Assembly: GCA_030141605.1 (NCBI GenBank)
Contig: JAQGDQ010000079.1
Coordinates: 496,001-560,000, forward strand
Length of the DNA: 64,000 nucleotides
DNA from: Tubiluchus corallicola
Taxonomy: Eukaryota; Priapulida; Priapulimorpha; Priapulimorphida; Tubiluchidae
Reading direction: 5' to 3'
Numbering within the stretch: the stretch's first letter is position 1; the number at the start of each line of letters is the position of its first letter. Shown here in pieces: positions 47,101-57,136 of this stretch. Made by a program: the position numbers and the translations under genes. The notes beneath the pieces were generated by a model that did no database searches, was not told where the DNA came from, and saw only the letters and a program-made list of their open reading frames with translations.

Positions 47101-50100
47101 AATTTGTTATTGTAGAATCAGTTAGTATTAATGAGTAATTCATTGTTAATTTGTTTTAAATTATTTAGACTGTTTATTTTTAGAAATAAACTGGCGTCAT
47201 CAGCAAATTAAATAATTTTTGCCTTGCTGGTGTTATTAATGTCATTTACATATAATAAAAAGAACCTATAATGGATCCCTGTAGAACACAAGGTTAACTG
47301 AGCAGAATGAGAACTTTTAGTTCGATAAATAGATATCACAATTTGTACACATTTAAAAATTACAGATAATAATTAACCCAACAGAATATTATATATAGCA
47401 TATAACATATAACCTAATGTATAACTTAATCAGTGTTCTAATTTAACCCACAAATAATGTTTTGCAACTTAACTCACCACATTGCGTGCTACAGCTTCTC
47501 CATCGCCAGGTTTAGACAGGCTAGTTTGCGCTCCTCCAGTAAAAGCCAAGAAGCCAACAATTAAAATAAAACCACCCAATCCAGTGAGCTGGAAAAAACA
47601 TTTGAAATTAAATTCAATTTCGAGGTGAAAAATAATCTGTTTTTTGAAATGACGAAATAGGCTATATTTGCTGTAATTTGACAATGTGGTTCTATCAAAC
47701 AGACATGTTAATTGTTAAAGTGTCGTTCTTATAAAGATCCACCCGCAGTAAGCTTCTTCACTCAGAGTAAGAAGACTCTGCTATCTCAGCTTACAATAAT
47801 GCCAACCTCTGTAAGTTCAGTGGCAATGGATTTTTCTATGTTTTGGACTAGTAATGTTTGCCCTCTTAGAAGAAATTATGGTGGTGACAGCAGCTTAGTA
47901 CAGACGATGATGATAATAGCTACGATGGTGACGACAAAGATAATTATATTCAGGATGAAGACCACAATAATGGAACCAACAATAGTTGTTATGCTGATGT
48001 TAACGATGTTAATGCTAGTAAAGTCCATTTCACAGTGAGGACGCAAGGAAAATGACACACGAAATCGCTGTCAGAAAATCAGAACATTCCCAGAAAATTC
48101 CCAGAACATTCCCCAATTTTTTATCGAAATCCCATGCAGCAAGAAATTTTTTCAGAGCGATACTGCCGCGTCCGGTTAGCTGCAGTTACAATACCGGGCC
48201 TGTAGCTATTGCTCGCCAACATAAACAACGAAGTCGACGTCATGTTTTTACTAAGTGCTTACTATTATTAAAATAGTATGAATTACCGTCGTTATTGAGT
48301 ACACCCAATTAACGAAACAAAACGTTACCGCGGGATTATTGCCACGTTGTATGGACATCTGAGAAACGGTCGGGAGTAATTTTAGTTACACTAGAGTGAC
48401 TCGGACATTTGCAACGAGTTATTAGCTTTCCTGCAGGACTCAATTGCAAAAACGATGTCAACTTCAGAGATTGCGTTGACCCTCTAACTTTGTAATTTGA
48501 TATTTTATAATGTCTAAATTAAGTTATAGTTGTCGTAATTTTCATATACAAAGTACAATTAATAATGTTAGTCAACGTGATGCCAGACTTGTTTGTTTTT
48601 TTAGTAAAGTTCTACTAACCACGTAAATAAAATAAATATATGTGTGCGTTATTTTTCTTTTTCACGAATAAAGCCATCGCTGTTGGATTAATAAAACATA
48701 ATATCATCTGTCTATTTAAAGAGAAATTAAATATTATAATTTTTATGCTGAAATACGTTAATTATTGTTTGTTAGACAAGAAAGAAGTAATTGAGCAATT
48801 AAATTTTAATCTGAATTCCTCGAGCTCGCGAAAATGAAACATGCAGTATTTCTACCATGCGGCAGTTTTCCTTGTGAGGAGGACGCATAGCTTCTACCTG
48901 GCGGCAGAAGTCCTCACGAGGAAATGCACAAGGAAAAACCCTCACGAAATGCGCCATAGAAAACAATGTGTTCCATTTTCGTGAGGAATGCCACAAGAAA
49001 TTTCTCATTGACGAATTTTGTTGCGCGCCTCACAGTGAAATGGGCATAAATGAGAAAAATAGTAAATGAATACTGATAATGATGATAATGACGCCGATAA
49101 CGACGACCATGATGTTGTTAATGATGATAATGATGATGACGATGTTGGTGATAATGACGATGATAGTAGTTATTGTAACGACGATGGAAATGATAAAGAT
49201 AAACATGGTAGCAATGATGTCCAGCAATTGTTATCGAATTAATACTTTCTATGCCTGTTGCTGTGTCTATTGATCATAGCAGCTCATGTACGTAATGATA
49301 TTTGCGGTCAGTTACAAGAAACCACTTATCCTGCTTAATAGTAGCTTACAGCAGTGGTGAAGCTCTGGTGTATTATAAAATTGAAATTGGGATCCAATGT
49401 GAAGTTTACAAACTCGTTCACATGCATCTATAATTATTGGTTATGTATGTATGTGTGCACGGGTATGGTGTATGCATATGCGTGTATACCGGAACTGAAT
49501 GGCCTTTGATGTTCTGTGGCGTGCCATCAGACCGGAATCTTCCTTTGCGAGGTCCTAGAATCCAGGCTCCAACCAGTGCTGCAGTGCCACCCAGCAAGTG
49601 GACCACACCGCTGCCCGAGAAGTCGTAATATGGAATGGAGGCGTTACCAAGCCACCCTTGGGAAGACCATGCCCAATGGGCAGCGACCGGGTAAACGAAG
49701 CCTGCAACAATTTCACATTTTTCACAGAGAAAGCAAATAAACATGTTAACAACAATACGTGTTTAGTAGCGTTTTATAATGTAGTTGATAAACCTCAACG
49801 AGCATTAATTGTTTTTCCTCAGTTTTGTCTATTTAAATATTATTAAATAGTTGCGGAAAACATTAGCCGCAAGACACATTTATTACATTATTGACAGAAG
49901 CGGATAATCTGCATTACCGTTGCTGAACCTCTGTCTAAACACACTTAAAACCAACCAAACAGTGTTGTCAAAAGCTGATAAGGTTGAACAACAAATAATT
50001 AAATAAGATAAGAAAAGATATTTAAGGATAAACTTGATTGAGTAAAACTCGTTTACAACAAGGTCCTGGTTTCAGTAATTTAAAATTAAGAAAATTAAAT

Positions 50101-52738
50101 ACATGCAAGTGCATAAACATAAAATACAAAGAACACAAACAGTTACCTGTAATAAGAAAGCTATAACCAAAATAGGCTTGAAAATTACATCTCTCTGCCA
50201 CAGAGCCTGACACTATGGTTGACGTCGCAACAGCGAACACAAAATGAAAGAACCAATGAGAGTATCTTGTAGGTGGAAGTTGACCATTTATGTCTGTGAA
50301 GAAGTAGTGGTAGCCAATGAACGACGTACCGTGACCAAAAGCGAATGAGTACCCTATTGACCAGTATGCCGCACAACCAATAACTATAAAAGATGTGGTC
50401 ATTAAAAAATTTTGTTTTATGAAGGCTGTTGTCATCTTCAATTTCATCATTATTATCATCATCAGTACAGTCGTGAAGCTATGGGCGAGAAAGAAAACAA
50501 ATAAATAAGTTGACTGTTGTCAATACATTAATTAATTTAGAGTAGTTACTGCGATTTTACTCTAAGTTAATGAATTATTAGGATAGGATAGAAATGTTTG
50601 AAATTCGTGTGGTTTTGGCACTAATGATCTCTTCAACTACCATTTCAAAAACTTCATTTTCTTCGGTGGAGATTGGTGACTGGTTGCGCTCTCCTACCGT
50701 AGCTTTCTATTTAGTTTTGCTGTAACAGGCCCATGTTTTAGCCCTTCAATAATTTTTGAAGCGGATTTCTGATGCAAATGCTGAGAGATCTAATAAACTG
50801 CCTTGAAAAGTAAGCGCGCTGCCACGCATTCTTTACACAACGAAGCGTGTTAGCTTCCTCTGTTGTAATCGGCCGCCAAAGGTTTGACATATTTTACACT
50901 TTCATCGCCGTGTTCTTATAATTAATGACACTTCGCTTTCTAGAACCTTCGCTTCTCCTAGAAGGAGATTTCCTTTATTTTCGAGACAGTAAAAATGAAT
51001 TACAACTCACAATTAACATTAAAGGCAATGTAATCGGCAAGGCCTATATTGGCGAAATATTGATAGAAGCAGCATTTAAAGATGTGTAATTTGAATTCTT
51101 TGACTTTGAGGGGGTACACACACGGGATTAAATTTTAACCAAATAACACTTACAAGCATCTAGCATGTTTTTAATTAAAATATTCGTTGTATTTTTCCGT
51201 CTCACGGCGCCACACTCGAGAAATGCAAATCCAGCTTGCATAACTAGAACAAAAAATGCGTAAGTGATTATTTTTTATTATAGATAAATATTTGTCGCAG
51301 AACTCTTAAAGTAACATACGGGAAAACTATATTTCGCCGTCTGGATAATACAAATTATTGTTTTTTTAAATGTTTCCTTAACATTATAGTCATAACCACG
51401 TTACAACGCTAATGACACGCCACAGTCATGAAATACTGTCATTCTCACGAAATAATGTATTGTGACTGCTACATATGTGTACAGGGTGGTGCATAACTTT
51501 TAAACAATGAGCAAGACACCGCAGAGCAATTTAGTACATTAATGTATTGCTGCAACTACATGCCCTCAATATTTAATGTAAAAACACTGTGCATCTTGCG
51601 GAGCCAGCAATCTTGAGAGTATGATTGGTGCAGTGAAATGAAAACTATTGGATTCATTTTGTCGATCGAACTGAAAATTCAATTCACATGACCTCAGCCC
51701 CCGCCAAACACATTGTAGCTACCCTGAAAAACGCTAAGGTAATGAAGAGTGGACGCTAAGATAATGAAAAGCATTACCATTGATGAGTATCTAAGAAACA
51801 ATTTTGTGAGATATGTGCAAGACGTATTGAAGGATCTTGAGTTATTCGAGCCACTAGCCCCAATATTGTAGGCGGCGCGCGGTGCGCGAGGCTGCCACAT
51901 TAAATTTTGAGGTCATGATAGATTCAGCATTTTGAATACCGTGCAAATTTCTGACCTTTTACTTTAATTAATAGTTAGGGGGATAAATTATATGATTACT
52001 TTTTTGCTACGGCTCATATATAACGTTACAAGTAAAAGGTCATAATAATTATTAATAACTAAATAAATACGAAGTAGAGTGCTGCTTTGATGCGTTGCAC
52101 AACAAAGTAAATAAATTGACCGGCTTTTTTTAGAGACGTGAAATGTGTGTTTCTTTCGTACCATTTGCTTCCCCTTATTTATAGTGTTTATTAGCTGATC
52201 GTGATTATATGAATGTACAGGTATACTTATAGATAAATATAAATGCTTAACATTGCAATTTTCTTATAGATAAGTATATGTGCTTACTAGTGCAATTTTC
52301 TTTTCGACTTAACTTCGAAATATATATATTCTCAGCGACTAACTTAGAAAAAATATAGTAAAAATTAATTGCTATGCCTGTAGATGAATATAAAGAAATT
52401 ATGAACAAGCGAGCAGAAGATGCCAGATTCGATTTCTGGCCAACAAGTTATTTGTGGCAACCTTAGGCATAACTCCTTCTCAATACAATAAGCCAAGCAA
52501 AAAATACACTTTGAATAAACCCATCTACATTACGTTTAGAAAACCCCAGACACAGAATTCAAAATTTATAGCAACAGTACTTACAAAATATAAAAATTGA
52601 ACATATAATAAGGAAAGCACTGTCGATATTGTTAGCAAACACTTCTGCTGAGTTAACTAAAGCTTGGAGCAAAACTACTGTGTTGTTGTCCAATTTCTCC
52701 GTTTGCAGGTTCTTCAATGCTTCTTGAACAGCCTCCAT
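40983..52738 (-). CDS. AMT-type ammonium transporter
   Basis: Ten exons in coding order: 52585-52738, 51154-51243, 50147-50383, 49490-49701, 47478-47588, 45799-45915, 44056-44197, 41955-42049, 41327-41453, 40983-41101. They total 1404 nt, 467 aa, all phases consistent. AMT/MEP/Rh proteins are trimeric membrane channels moving ammonium across the plasma membrane. Seen: MQAGFAFLECG with KNTTNIL (TM helix boundary), the signature DFSGSGVVHLLGG with Asp187 and pore His195, DDPLDAVAVHAGGGLWG with second pore His356, CAGCNVYHPWAAAVVGTISG, and about eleven hydrophobic segments. The C-terminal tail is short, with YEGRIPDSPTADK. The twin-His pore is intact. Start chosen at the ATG of MEAVQEAL, with an AG acceptor seven bases upstream implying a 5' UTR exon farther off. 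The clade is AMT rather than Rh, hence non-vertebrate. Confidence 0.95.
41327..41453 (-). CDS. AMT exon 9
   Basis: 127 nt, entering in phase 0 and leaving in phase 1. It encodes a transmembrane segment containing NVLGALSIITWSGGVC and FGTFHLLGILRVSTETEE, the last TM helix (TM11) before the tail. Confidence 0.92.
41955..42049 (-). CDS. AMT exon 8 (second pore histidine)
   Basis: 95 nt, entering in phase 1 and leaving in phase 0. It encodes VHAGGGLWGVIAAPIFR and VDKGIVYSF. The His of VHAGGG-x-WG is the second of the twin pore histidines. Confidence 0.94.
42050..44055. other. AMT intron 7 with dispersed repeat copy A
   Basis: A 2.0-kb intron. It carries copy A of a 300-bp repeat (43120-43420). 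Small open frames at 43014-43238, 43243-43491 and 43765-44010 on the plus strand lie in or beside the repeat and have no recognisable homology. Confidence 0.5.
43120..43420. repeat. Dispersed 300-bp repeat, copy A
   Basis: Aligns along its whole length with 55848-56149 in the same orientation. Shared blocks include TCAGTTCAGAAGTGTT, CACTTCAATTTTCG and TTATCACTAGTTG. It begins with CAGTGGCGTCTGC and a small GCATTT/AAATGC palindrome. Probably a non-autonomous transposon; ends and target duplication are not settled. Confidence 0.75.
44056..44197 (-). CDS. AMT exon 7
   Basis: 142 nt, entering in phase 0 and leaving in phase 1. It encodes VSICAGCNVYHPWAAAVVG, TISGLVYIGASLLVL and IDDPLDAVA. CAGCN and P-WAA-x-VG are strongly conserved around TM7-8. 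Confidence 0.94.
44198..45798. other. AMT intron 6, no feature recognised
   Basis: AT-rich. The word TAGGCATTTTATAGA(G/A)TGCCGAAA occurs near 44291 and 44436, a minor direct repeat. No coding signal. Confidence 0.5.
45799..45915 (-). CDS. AMT exon 6
   Basis: 39 codons, phase 0-0. It encodes INTVMGATFAAFTALYLNKY, then QWSFLVTLNASLTGI, joining VSICAG in exon 7. NAxLAG-VS-I-AG is a family hallmark. Confidence 0.92.
45965..46250. repeat. (TAA)n and interrupted (GAT/AAT)n microsatellites
   Basis: A short TAATAATAATAATAA run near 45976-45992 and a longer purine-A-pyrimidine trinucleotide tract at about 46150-46245 (GATGATAATGACGATG words). Open frames through it are artefacts of the period-3 repeat. 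Confidence 0.75.
46430..47345 (-). mobile_element. CR1/jockey-like LINE remnant (reverse transcriptase to C-terminus)
   Basis: Minus strand, 5'-truncated, in AMT intron 5. In order and across several frameshifts: LQGSIIGS with FLLYVNDINNT (47.29-47.24 kb), FADDASLFLK (catalytic FADD box at 47192-47207), VNIEIVKETKFLGI, LDFHIKHISKKI, TLHSSLILPSLNYC, IFWGKTYISKLSYL, then CKTLSLDNLVNYNLGNMYK, VHNIRSNEF and YRTNKATHHLTFTGPL. This is the canonical series of RT and post-RT motifs of non-LTR retrotransposons of the CR1/jockey group. Multiple stops and frameshifts show long inactivity. Confidence 0.85.
47478..47588 (-). CDS. AMT exon 5
   Basis: 37 codons, phase 0-0. It encodes LTGLGGFILIVGFLAFTGG, AQTSLSKPGDGEAVAR and NV; a transmembrane helix followed by an extracellular or cytosolic loop preceding N-T-x-M-G of the next exon. 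Confidence 0.9.
47905..47960. repeat. Interrupted GAT-type trinucleotide tract
   Basis: GATGATGATAATAGCTACGATGG and similar period-3 words just outside the left end of the inverted-repeat element at 48025. The open frame over it (47712-48038) is not credible as a gene. Confidence 0.6.
48025..49043. mobile_element. Putative 1-kb inverted-repeat element with subterminal hairpins
   Basis: CCATTTCACAGTGAGG at 48025-48040 is repeated inverted at 49028-49043 (15 of 16). The right third (48860-49000) contains at least four copies of CCTCAC(G/A) in both orientations, forming hairpins such as TTTCCTTGTGAGGAGGAC against GTCCTCACGAGGAAA. Such subterminal repeat clusters are typical of transposase-binding regions in non-autonomous DNA transposons. 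No clear target duplication; no transposase frame. Confidence 0.5.
49075..49200. repeat. Interrupted GAT-type trinucleotide tract
   Basis: Period-3 GATGATAATGACGACG-type sequence just outside the right end of the 48.0-49.0 kb element. The mirror placement with the 47.9-kb tract suggests insertion into one such tract, or repeats carried along with the element. Confidence 0.65.
49490..49701 (-). CDS. AMT exon 4 (family signature and first pore His)
   Basis: 212 nt, entering in phase 1 and leaving in phase 0. It encodes GFVYPVAAHWAWSSQGWLG, YYDFSGSGVVHLLGGTAALV, GAWILGPRKGRF and NIKGHSVP. It matches the ammonium transporter signature D-F-S-G-S-G-x2-H with downstream G-P-R; Asp187 and His195. 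Confidence 0.96.
50147..50383 (-). CDS. AMT exon 3
   Basis: 237 nt, phase 1-1. It encodes IGCAAYWSIGYSFAFGHGT, RYSHWFFHFVFAVATSTIVS and GSVAERCNFQAYFGYSFL. The FAFG motif and F-F-x-FVFA..A-TI-SG-(V/M)AER are invariant landmarks of AMTs. Confidence 0.95.
50384..51153. other. AMT intron 2, nothing recognised
   Basis: An AT-rich intron without coding signal or clear repeat. Confidence 0.5.
51154..51243 (-). CDS. AMT exon 2
   Basis: 30 codons, phase 1-1. It encodes MQAGFAFLECGAVRRKNTT and NILIKNMLDA, one of the most conserved AMT segments (end of TM1 to start of TM2). Confidence 0.95.
51244..52584. other. AMT intron 1, nothing firmly recognised
   Basis: Contains a very CpG-rich short patch (GGCGGCGCGCGGTGCGCGAGG, about 51871-51892) and, near 51480, CAGGGTGGTGCATAACTTTT, reminiscent of transposon termini but without a partner end. 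Confidence 0.4.
52585..52738 (-). CDS. AMT exon 1 (N-terminus, start of TM1)
   Basis: 51 codons plus one base. It starts MEAVQEALKNLQTEKLDNNT, continues VLLQALVNSAEVFANNID and enters TM1 with SAFLIICSIFIF. The N-terminus is least conserved in the family. An AG acceptor at 52745-52746 places a 5' UTR exon upstream. Confidence 0.85.
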
Positions 52739-52744
52739 AATTTC

Positions 52745-55730
52745 CTGCAAGATAAGTTATGCCAATTTAAATTTTACTAAAACGTTTTGGCTTTTGTAAT
52801 TACGCCGGATTTTTAGCCGACACTTTTATTATAGCAGATTGCGCTGGAATGCATTGATTGTGATATTATTTAAATAGCTCAAAGCCTCAGACTTTTTCTA
52901 CGGTGTATTTAGTTCCCCAGGCAATGTGTATCCTTGAAGAAATCTAAGTAAAACGAAACTGTATTTTAAGCCCTTTTTCGGTTTCCAAAAATCGAACGTA
53001 GTCGCTGATGAAGTCACAGGTTACAAAGCCATTGTCATATTTCAGCATTTTAATGAACGACTGACTGATTGAATGAAAGAATGAGTACGTGAGTGAGTGA
53101 ATGACTGTTTACGTAAATTGATGAACGAGTGATTATGTTATTGAGTAAACGGATGTCTAATTAACTGAATGAATGATTGAAGGAATCAACGAACGAGTAG
53201 GCACCTCATCCGCAATTTGTACGGTACATAATTACTAAAGTAATTTCAGTGTAGCTTAAAGATTTATAGTTCAAAATGAACCGAAGATGTGACGGCAACC
53301 CTAACAATATTATCAGCATCATCATCGGCATCAACAACAACGCGTACGCGGACTTAACGGTCGTGACAGTAATACAACAAGAGCAACTGCAATACCAATG
53401 ACAGAACGACAGCAATGATGATGACGACAGCAGCCGCAGCCGCAACAGCAGTAACAGCAGCAGCAGCAGCAGCTGAACAATACCAGTAACTGCACAAGTA
53501 GAATAAGTATAGTGGCAGTGATAGGGATTAGTAAGGTACGTCTACAATAATCATTGCATTGGTAATTTGTCAGAATAGTGTAAACTGTACAAGCTATAGA
53601 ATAGAGTAATGAGCAAACATGCTTACTAGATAAATGCGAACACAGTTCAGAAACTAGATTTGAAAATTACTTAATGCCAAAGAACACTAATAATGTTGAC
53701 GCTTTACATGTCTAGGGTACTAAAATTACAAAAAGGATGTCACGTTTACATTGTTTTCATCATACTTTCGACAAATTAATAAGACGTGTTCGCGTCTTGA
53801 ACGACGTCTTTATCTGTTTACTTTGTTCTCGTTGAAACCATTACAAACACAACGCTGCGCCTTAATTGCGGTTTGATTCACCTTGTAAACAGAAGAGGGT
53901 TGCAACACAAGTGGAATTCTCATTCCTGAGCAAATTGGAATAACAGTCTAAGCTGAGTTGCGGTCCTAATTATGCATAAAATGGGTATTTTCAATACAAG
54001 TAAATTATTCGGTAAGAAACCACCTTGTAAAAAAGAAATGACACCCACACGTGCAAAATAAACAGCGGAAAGCCAGGTTTGTGCACAAACGACATTTAAA
54101 TGTAAACGCCAAATTTTTAGCGATAGGCAAACGTGTACACAAGAAACGGCAGCTACATACCTAAGGACAAGTTCTCAGACGACGAAACACGTTGAATGGA
54201 ACTATGCCACATTATACGTCCAAGCTAAATTCTCAGTTAAGACGTCAACTTGCACAGAAATTAAGACATGGAAGTCTACGTTTAGACACAAAATCTAAAT
54301 TTTGTTTTCAGATGACAGATTAACTTGTGTACGTGTTGTGCAGAACGTCAAGAACGACAGAACCTTACCCTTAATTCAGAGCTGAGCGACTAACTGATGC
54401 TGGACATGTTTTGCAGACAGATGGTTCGTGTACAAAAGGTGAAAAACATCTTACTCATATCACAGCTTGAGCAAAAAATGGTAACAACATGTAAAACCTA
54501 TTTTCTCCGTAGCACACTAGCTTACGCATAAGAATTTATTATTAATTTTCTGCCAAGAGGTGCGATTATTAGCTTTCGCGCAGAAATCTTAAGCATTTAG
54601 CGTTTTTCAGTGAAAGCTAATCTGCCATTTAAAGTGGAAGAAACGTATCATTGATATTTAGATAACATAAAGTATTAAATAACTAACTATTCACCTTTTA
54701 TTAGTAAACTTCTAGAATTTAAAAGCAACGATATTTTTCTGTTAGCAGACATACCTTTCAAGAATTCTCGTAACTGAGAAAAATTTGCACTCCAGAGATC
54801 TCACCACCTCGCCCGAGAGGATAAGGCAATAATAGCAAAAAAATTCTCAAATGACAAACGATCGCAACACGAAAATGGAAAATTGTTCAAAACATAATTA
54901 TAACTGTTTCAGTCCAACTTTTACTGCTACGTTAGAACACTGTAAAATGAGATATGAGAAAATAACTACATTGTTGAAGTAATACATCAAGGCCAATGCC
55001 AGATCTCATATGTCTCATATGCAGTAAAATAGCTTAGCGTTTCAGAGTAGTTCCGCAGAGGCCTATTACGCGCAGCTTAGCTAGCCACTTAGTCAGCTCT
55101 ATATAGTACTGACATGCTGACTGAGATGTATCACCTACTAGGCTTCTGTGATAACTCTGTAACGTTCACCATAAAACCAGTGATGCCAATATCACATCAT
55201 TGTAAATTAATGCTGAAGCCGAGTTATCCGTAATTGCATTTAAACGGAATTCCCTAAACTGTTCAAAAGAAACGCAACCAGCTAATCAACTGTTATGTTG
55301 GTCCGCCTCGTGTTTTTGTGATGGACATTCTTTGCATGTTTAGCGTTGCAAAACACGTTTAAATTTTCTTTAGATTTGTTCAAAACGACGTAATTTAATC
55401 CCCTCATCTTATAGCTTATATCTTTTTAAATAATTGGTTAATGACTAATTATCAAGTAGTGATTAACAAATAATAGATTTCTATTTCTCAGTAAAGAGAA
55501 TAAGATCTTAAACGGGACCATTATTAATAAATTTGTCCTCGGGCTCAAGTAAAAATCAATACAATACAACACTGCATACGGAAATTAAGAAAAACAAAAG
55601 TTTAAATAAATTATGTGTAGGCCTACCTTGCTTTGCTTTTAAATTAGGACCATAGTCAGGTGCACGTTTAATTATAAAACGCATTATTTTCTTACAACAG
55701 TTACTTTGAAAAAACTGACATCCGATTAGT
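52745..55730. other. AMT upstream region: simple repeats, no gene
   Basis: A degenerate TGAA/TGAG tetranucleotide stretch at about 53050-53195 and an AAC/CAG trinucleotide tract at 53310-53473. I see no promoter that I can name or coding exon; the AMT 5' UTR exon probably lies somewhere here. Confidence 0.4.
53310..53473. repeat. (AAC/GAC)n to (CAG)n microsatellite
   Basis: Period-3 repeat, purest at 53450-53473 as CAG repeats, grading leftward into CAACAACAA and GATGATGAC words. Confidence 0.8.
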
Positions 55731-55732
55731 GA

Positions 55733-55806
55733 CAAACACTAAATCAAAGTGACATAATTCCATGGAACAAAGTGCCAGATGACAATATGTATTTTCCTGT
55801 TTTTTC
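55733..55806. repeat. 74-bp direct repeat, left copy
   Basis: CAAACACTAAATCA..., then GACATAATTCCATGGAAC and GCCAGATGACAATATGTATT. A close copy lies at 57065-57136 in the same orientation, 1.33 kb away. Confidence 0.8.
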
Positions 55807-55847
55807 GAAATCTCTTGTCTAATCTCCGATTATATCCCTACTAGCGC

Positions 55848-56149
55848 CTGCATCTCGGAAACTCATTGCACAAAAAACAGATGCTGTATCTCTCAGTTCA
55901 GAAGTGTTCCTTTATAGCGAAGTGCACACGTTCGAGAGCTTTTGTATTAACACAGCGGTAAAGTTAAAATTGACACTTTAAATTTAATATGTGCCCCGTT
56001 CTTGTGCATCACACTTCATCAGTAGCACTGTACTTCAATTTTCGTTTTCGCAATACGTGCAACACTTTCGTGCGTGGAACTTTGTGCTGTTGAAAATTAT
56101 GTTCACTTGTAATGTTATCACTAGTTGAGTTCACCGGCGCTTAATAAAG
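55848..56149. repeat. Dispersed 300-bp repeat, copy B
   Basis: Partner of the copy in AMT intron 7 (43120-43420). Same length and orientation, moderately diverged. It lies between the two 74-bp direct repeats. Confidence 0.75.
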
Positions 56150-57064
56150 TTTTTGCCTATTATTTAATTATCAGAAACGCTCTGGTATTATTACTGATAT
56201 TAAAGTCTATACTTTTTACCGTGCTTCAAAATGGGGTAGGATATAGAAAATAATCCTGCTTTCCTAAGTAGCTGTAGCCTTCTAATTCACCTTTTGCCAT
56301 CAGATCTGCTCTCTCAACAAAAATTTTTATGTCATGGATAAGCCAACAAAAAGCGTGTGGTCGAAGAAAACTTTTTTGGGTAAACGTCATTTGGAGCGAT
56401 TTTAATTGCAGTGTATTGACGTTGTTATAGTGATCGAAAAATTATTGCTTCTGGTGTTACGTTGCCCAATTCTTATATAGTAAGTGTTTGTAATAATTTG
56501 TGTCGGCTTAGCATGTAGATAGAAACGTCATTTACAGTGGTGAAGAACTAAACTTACTTAACATGAATTCTGTCACTTTGGTCCTTGTTTGACAGTTTGA
56601 AACAACGACGAGCCATTGCTTCTTGAGCAGATGTATAGTGTTGTTTTAAATCTGCATAGCGATAATGTAACGATACAATACATTCTTACTGCTTAGTTAT
56701 CTTCTTCTACCGCTCTTGAAGTATAACAGTTGAACTTTACCTATATCTTGAGGTGCACTGGAGACATTCATTGCATGTGCAGCAGAGCGTGCAAAATGAG
56801 TTACATTGTATATTCTTTAATTAAATTGCAGAAACGTTGGCACATTTGAGCAGAATAAAATTGGCATGCCATGCATCGTGACGCACATACATGTATATAT
56901 AAATCTCCCGGCACATGTAATGAATAATTTGGCGAAGTATTGGCGTTACTGATGACAATGTTATTGCTTGCAAATTAGACAAGTATGCATAGCAAAAATT
57001 TATTTTACCTCTTATGCACCGCAGGTAGATCACATAGGTGCCATTGAACACAGCCAAATAATTG

Positions 57065-57136
57065 CAAACACTAAATCAGCGACATAATTCCATGGAACGC
57101 ATTGCCAGATGACAATATGTATTTTTCCTATTTTTT
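57065..57136. repeat. 74-bp direct repeat, right copy
   Basis: Matches 55733-55806 with a few substitutions and a small indel. Together the two copies could mark a duplicated segment or the ends of an inserted sequence. Confidence 0.8.

Noticed and set aside
47712-48038. 108-codon plus-strand frame in AMT intron 4
   Set aside because: It runs through a trinucleotide tract and into the inverted-repeat element; no domain, splice context or start support.
49437-49846. Plus-strand frames across AMT exon 4
   Set aside because: Antisense shadows of a strongly conserved transporter exon.
51480-51730. CAGGGTGGTGCATAACTTTT as a transposon end
   Set aside because: No inverted partner end or target duplication found nearby.
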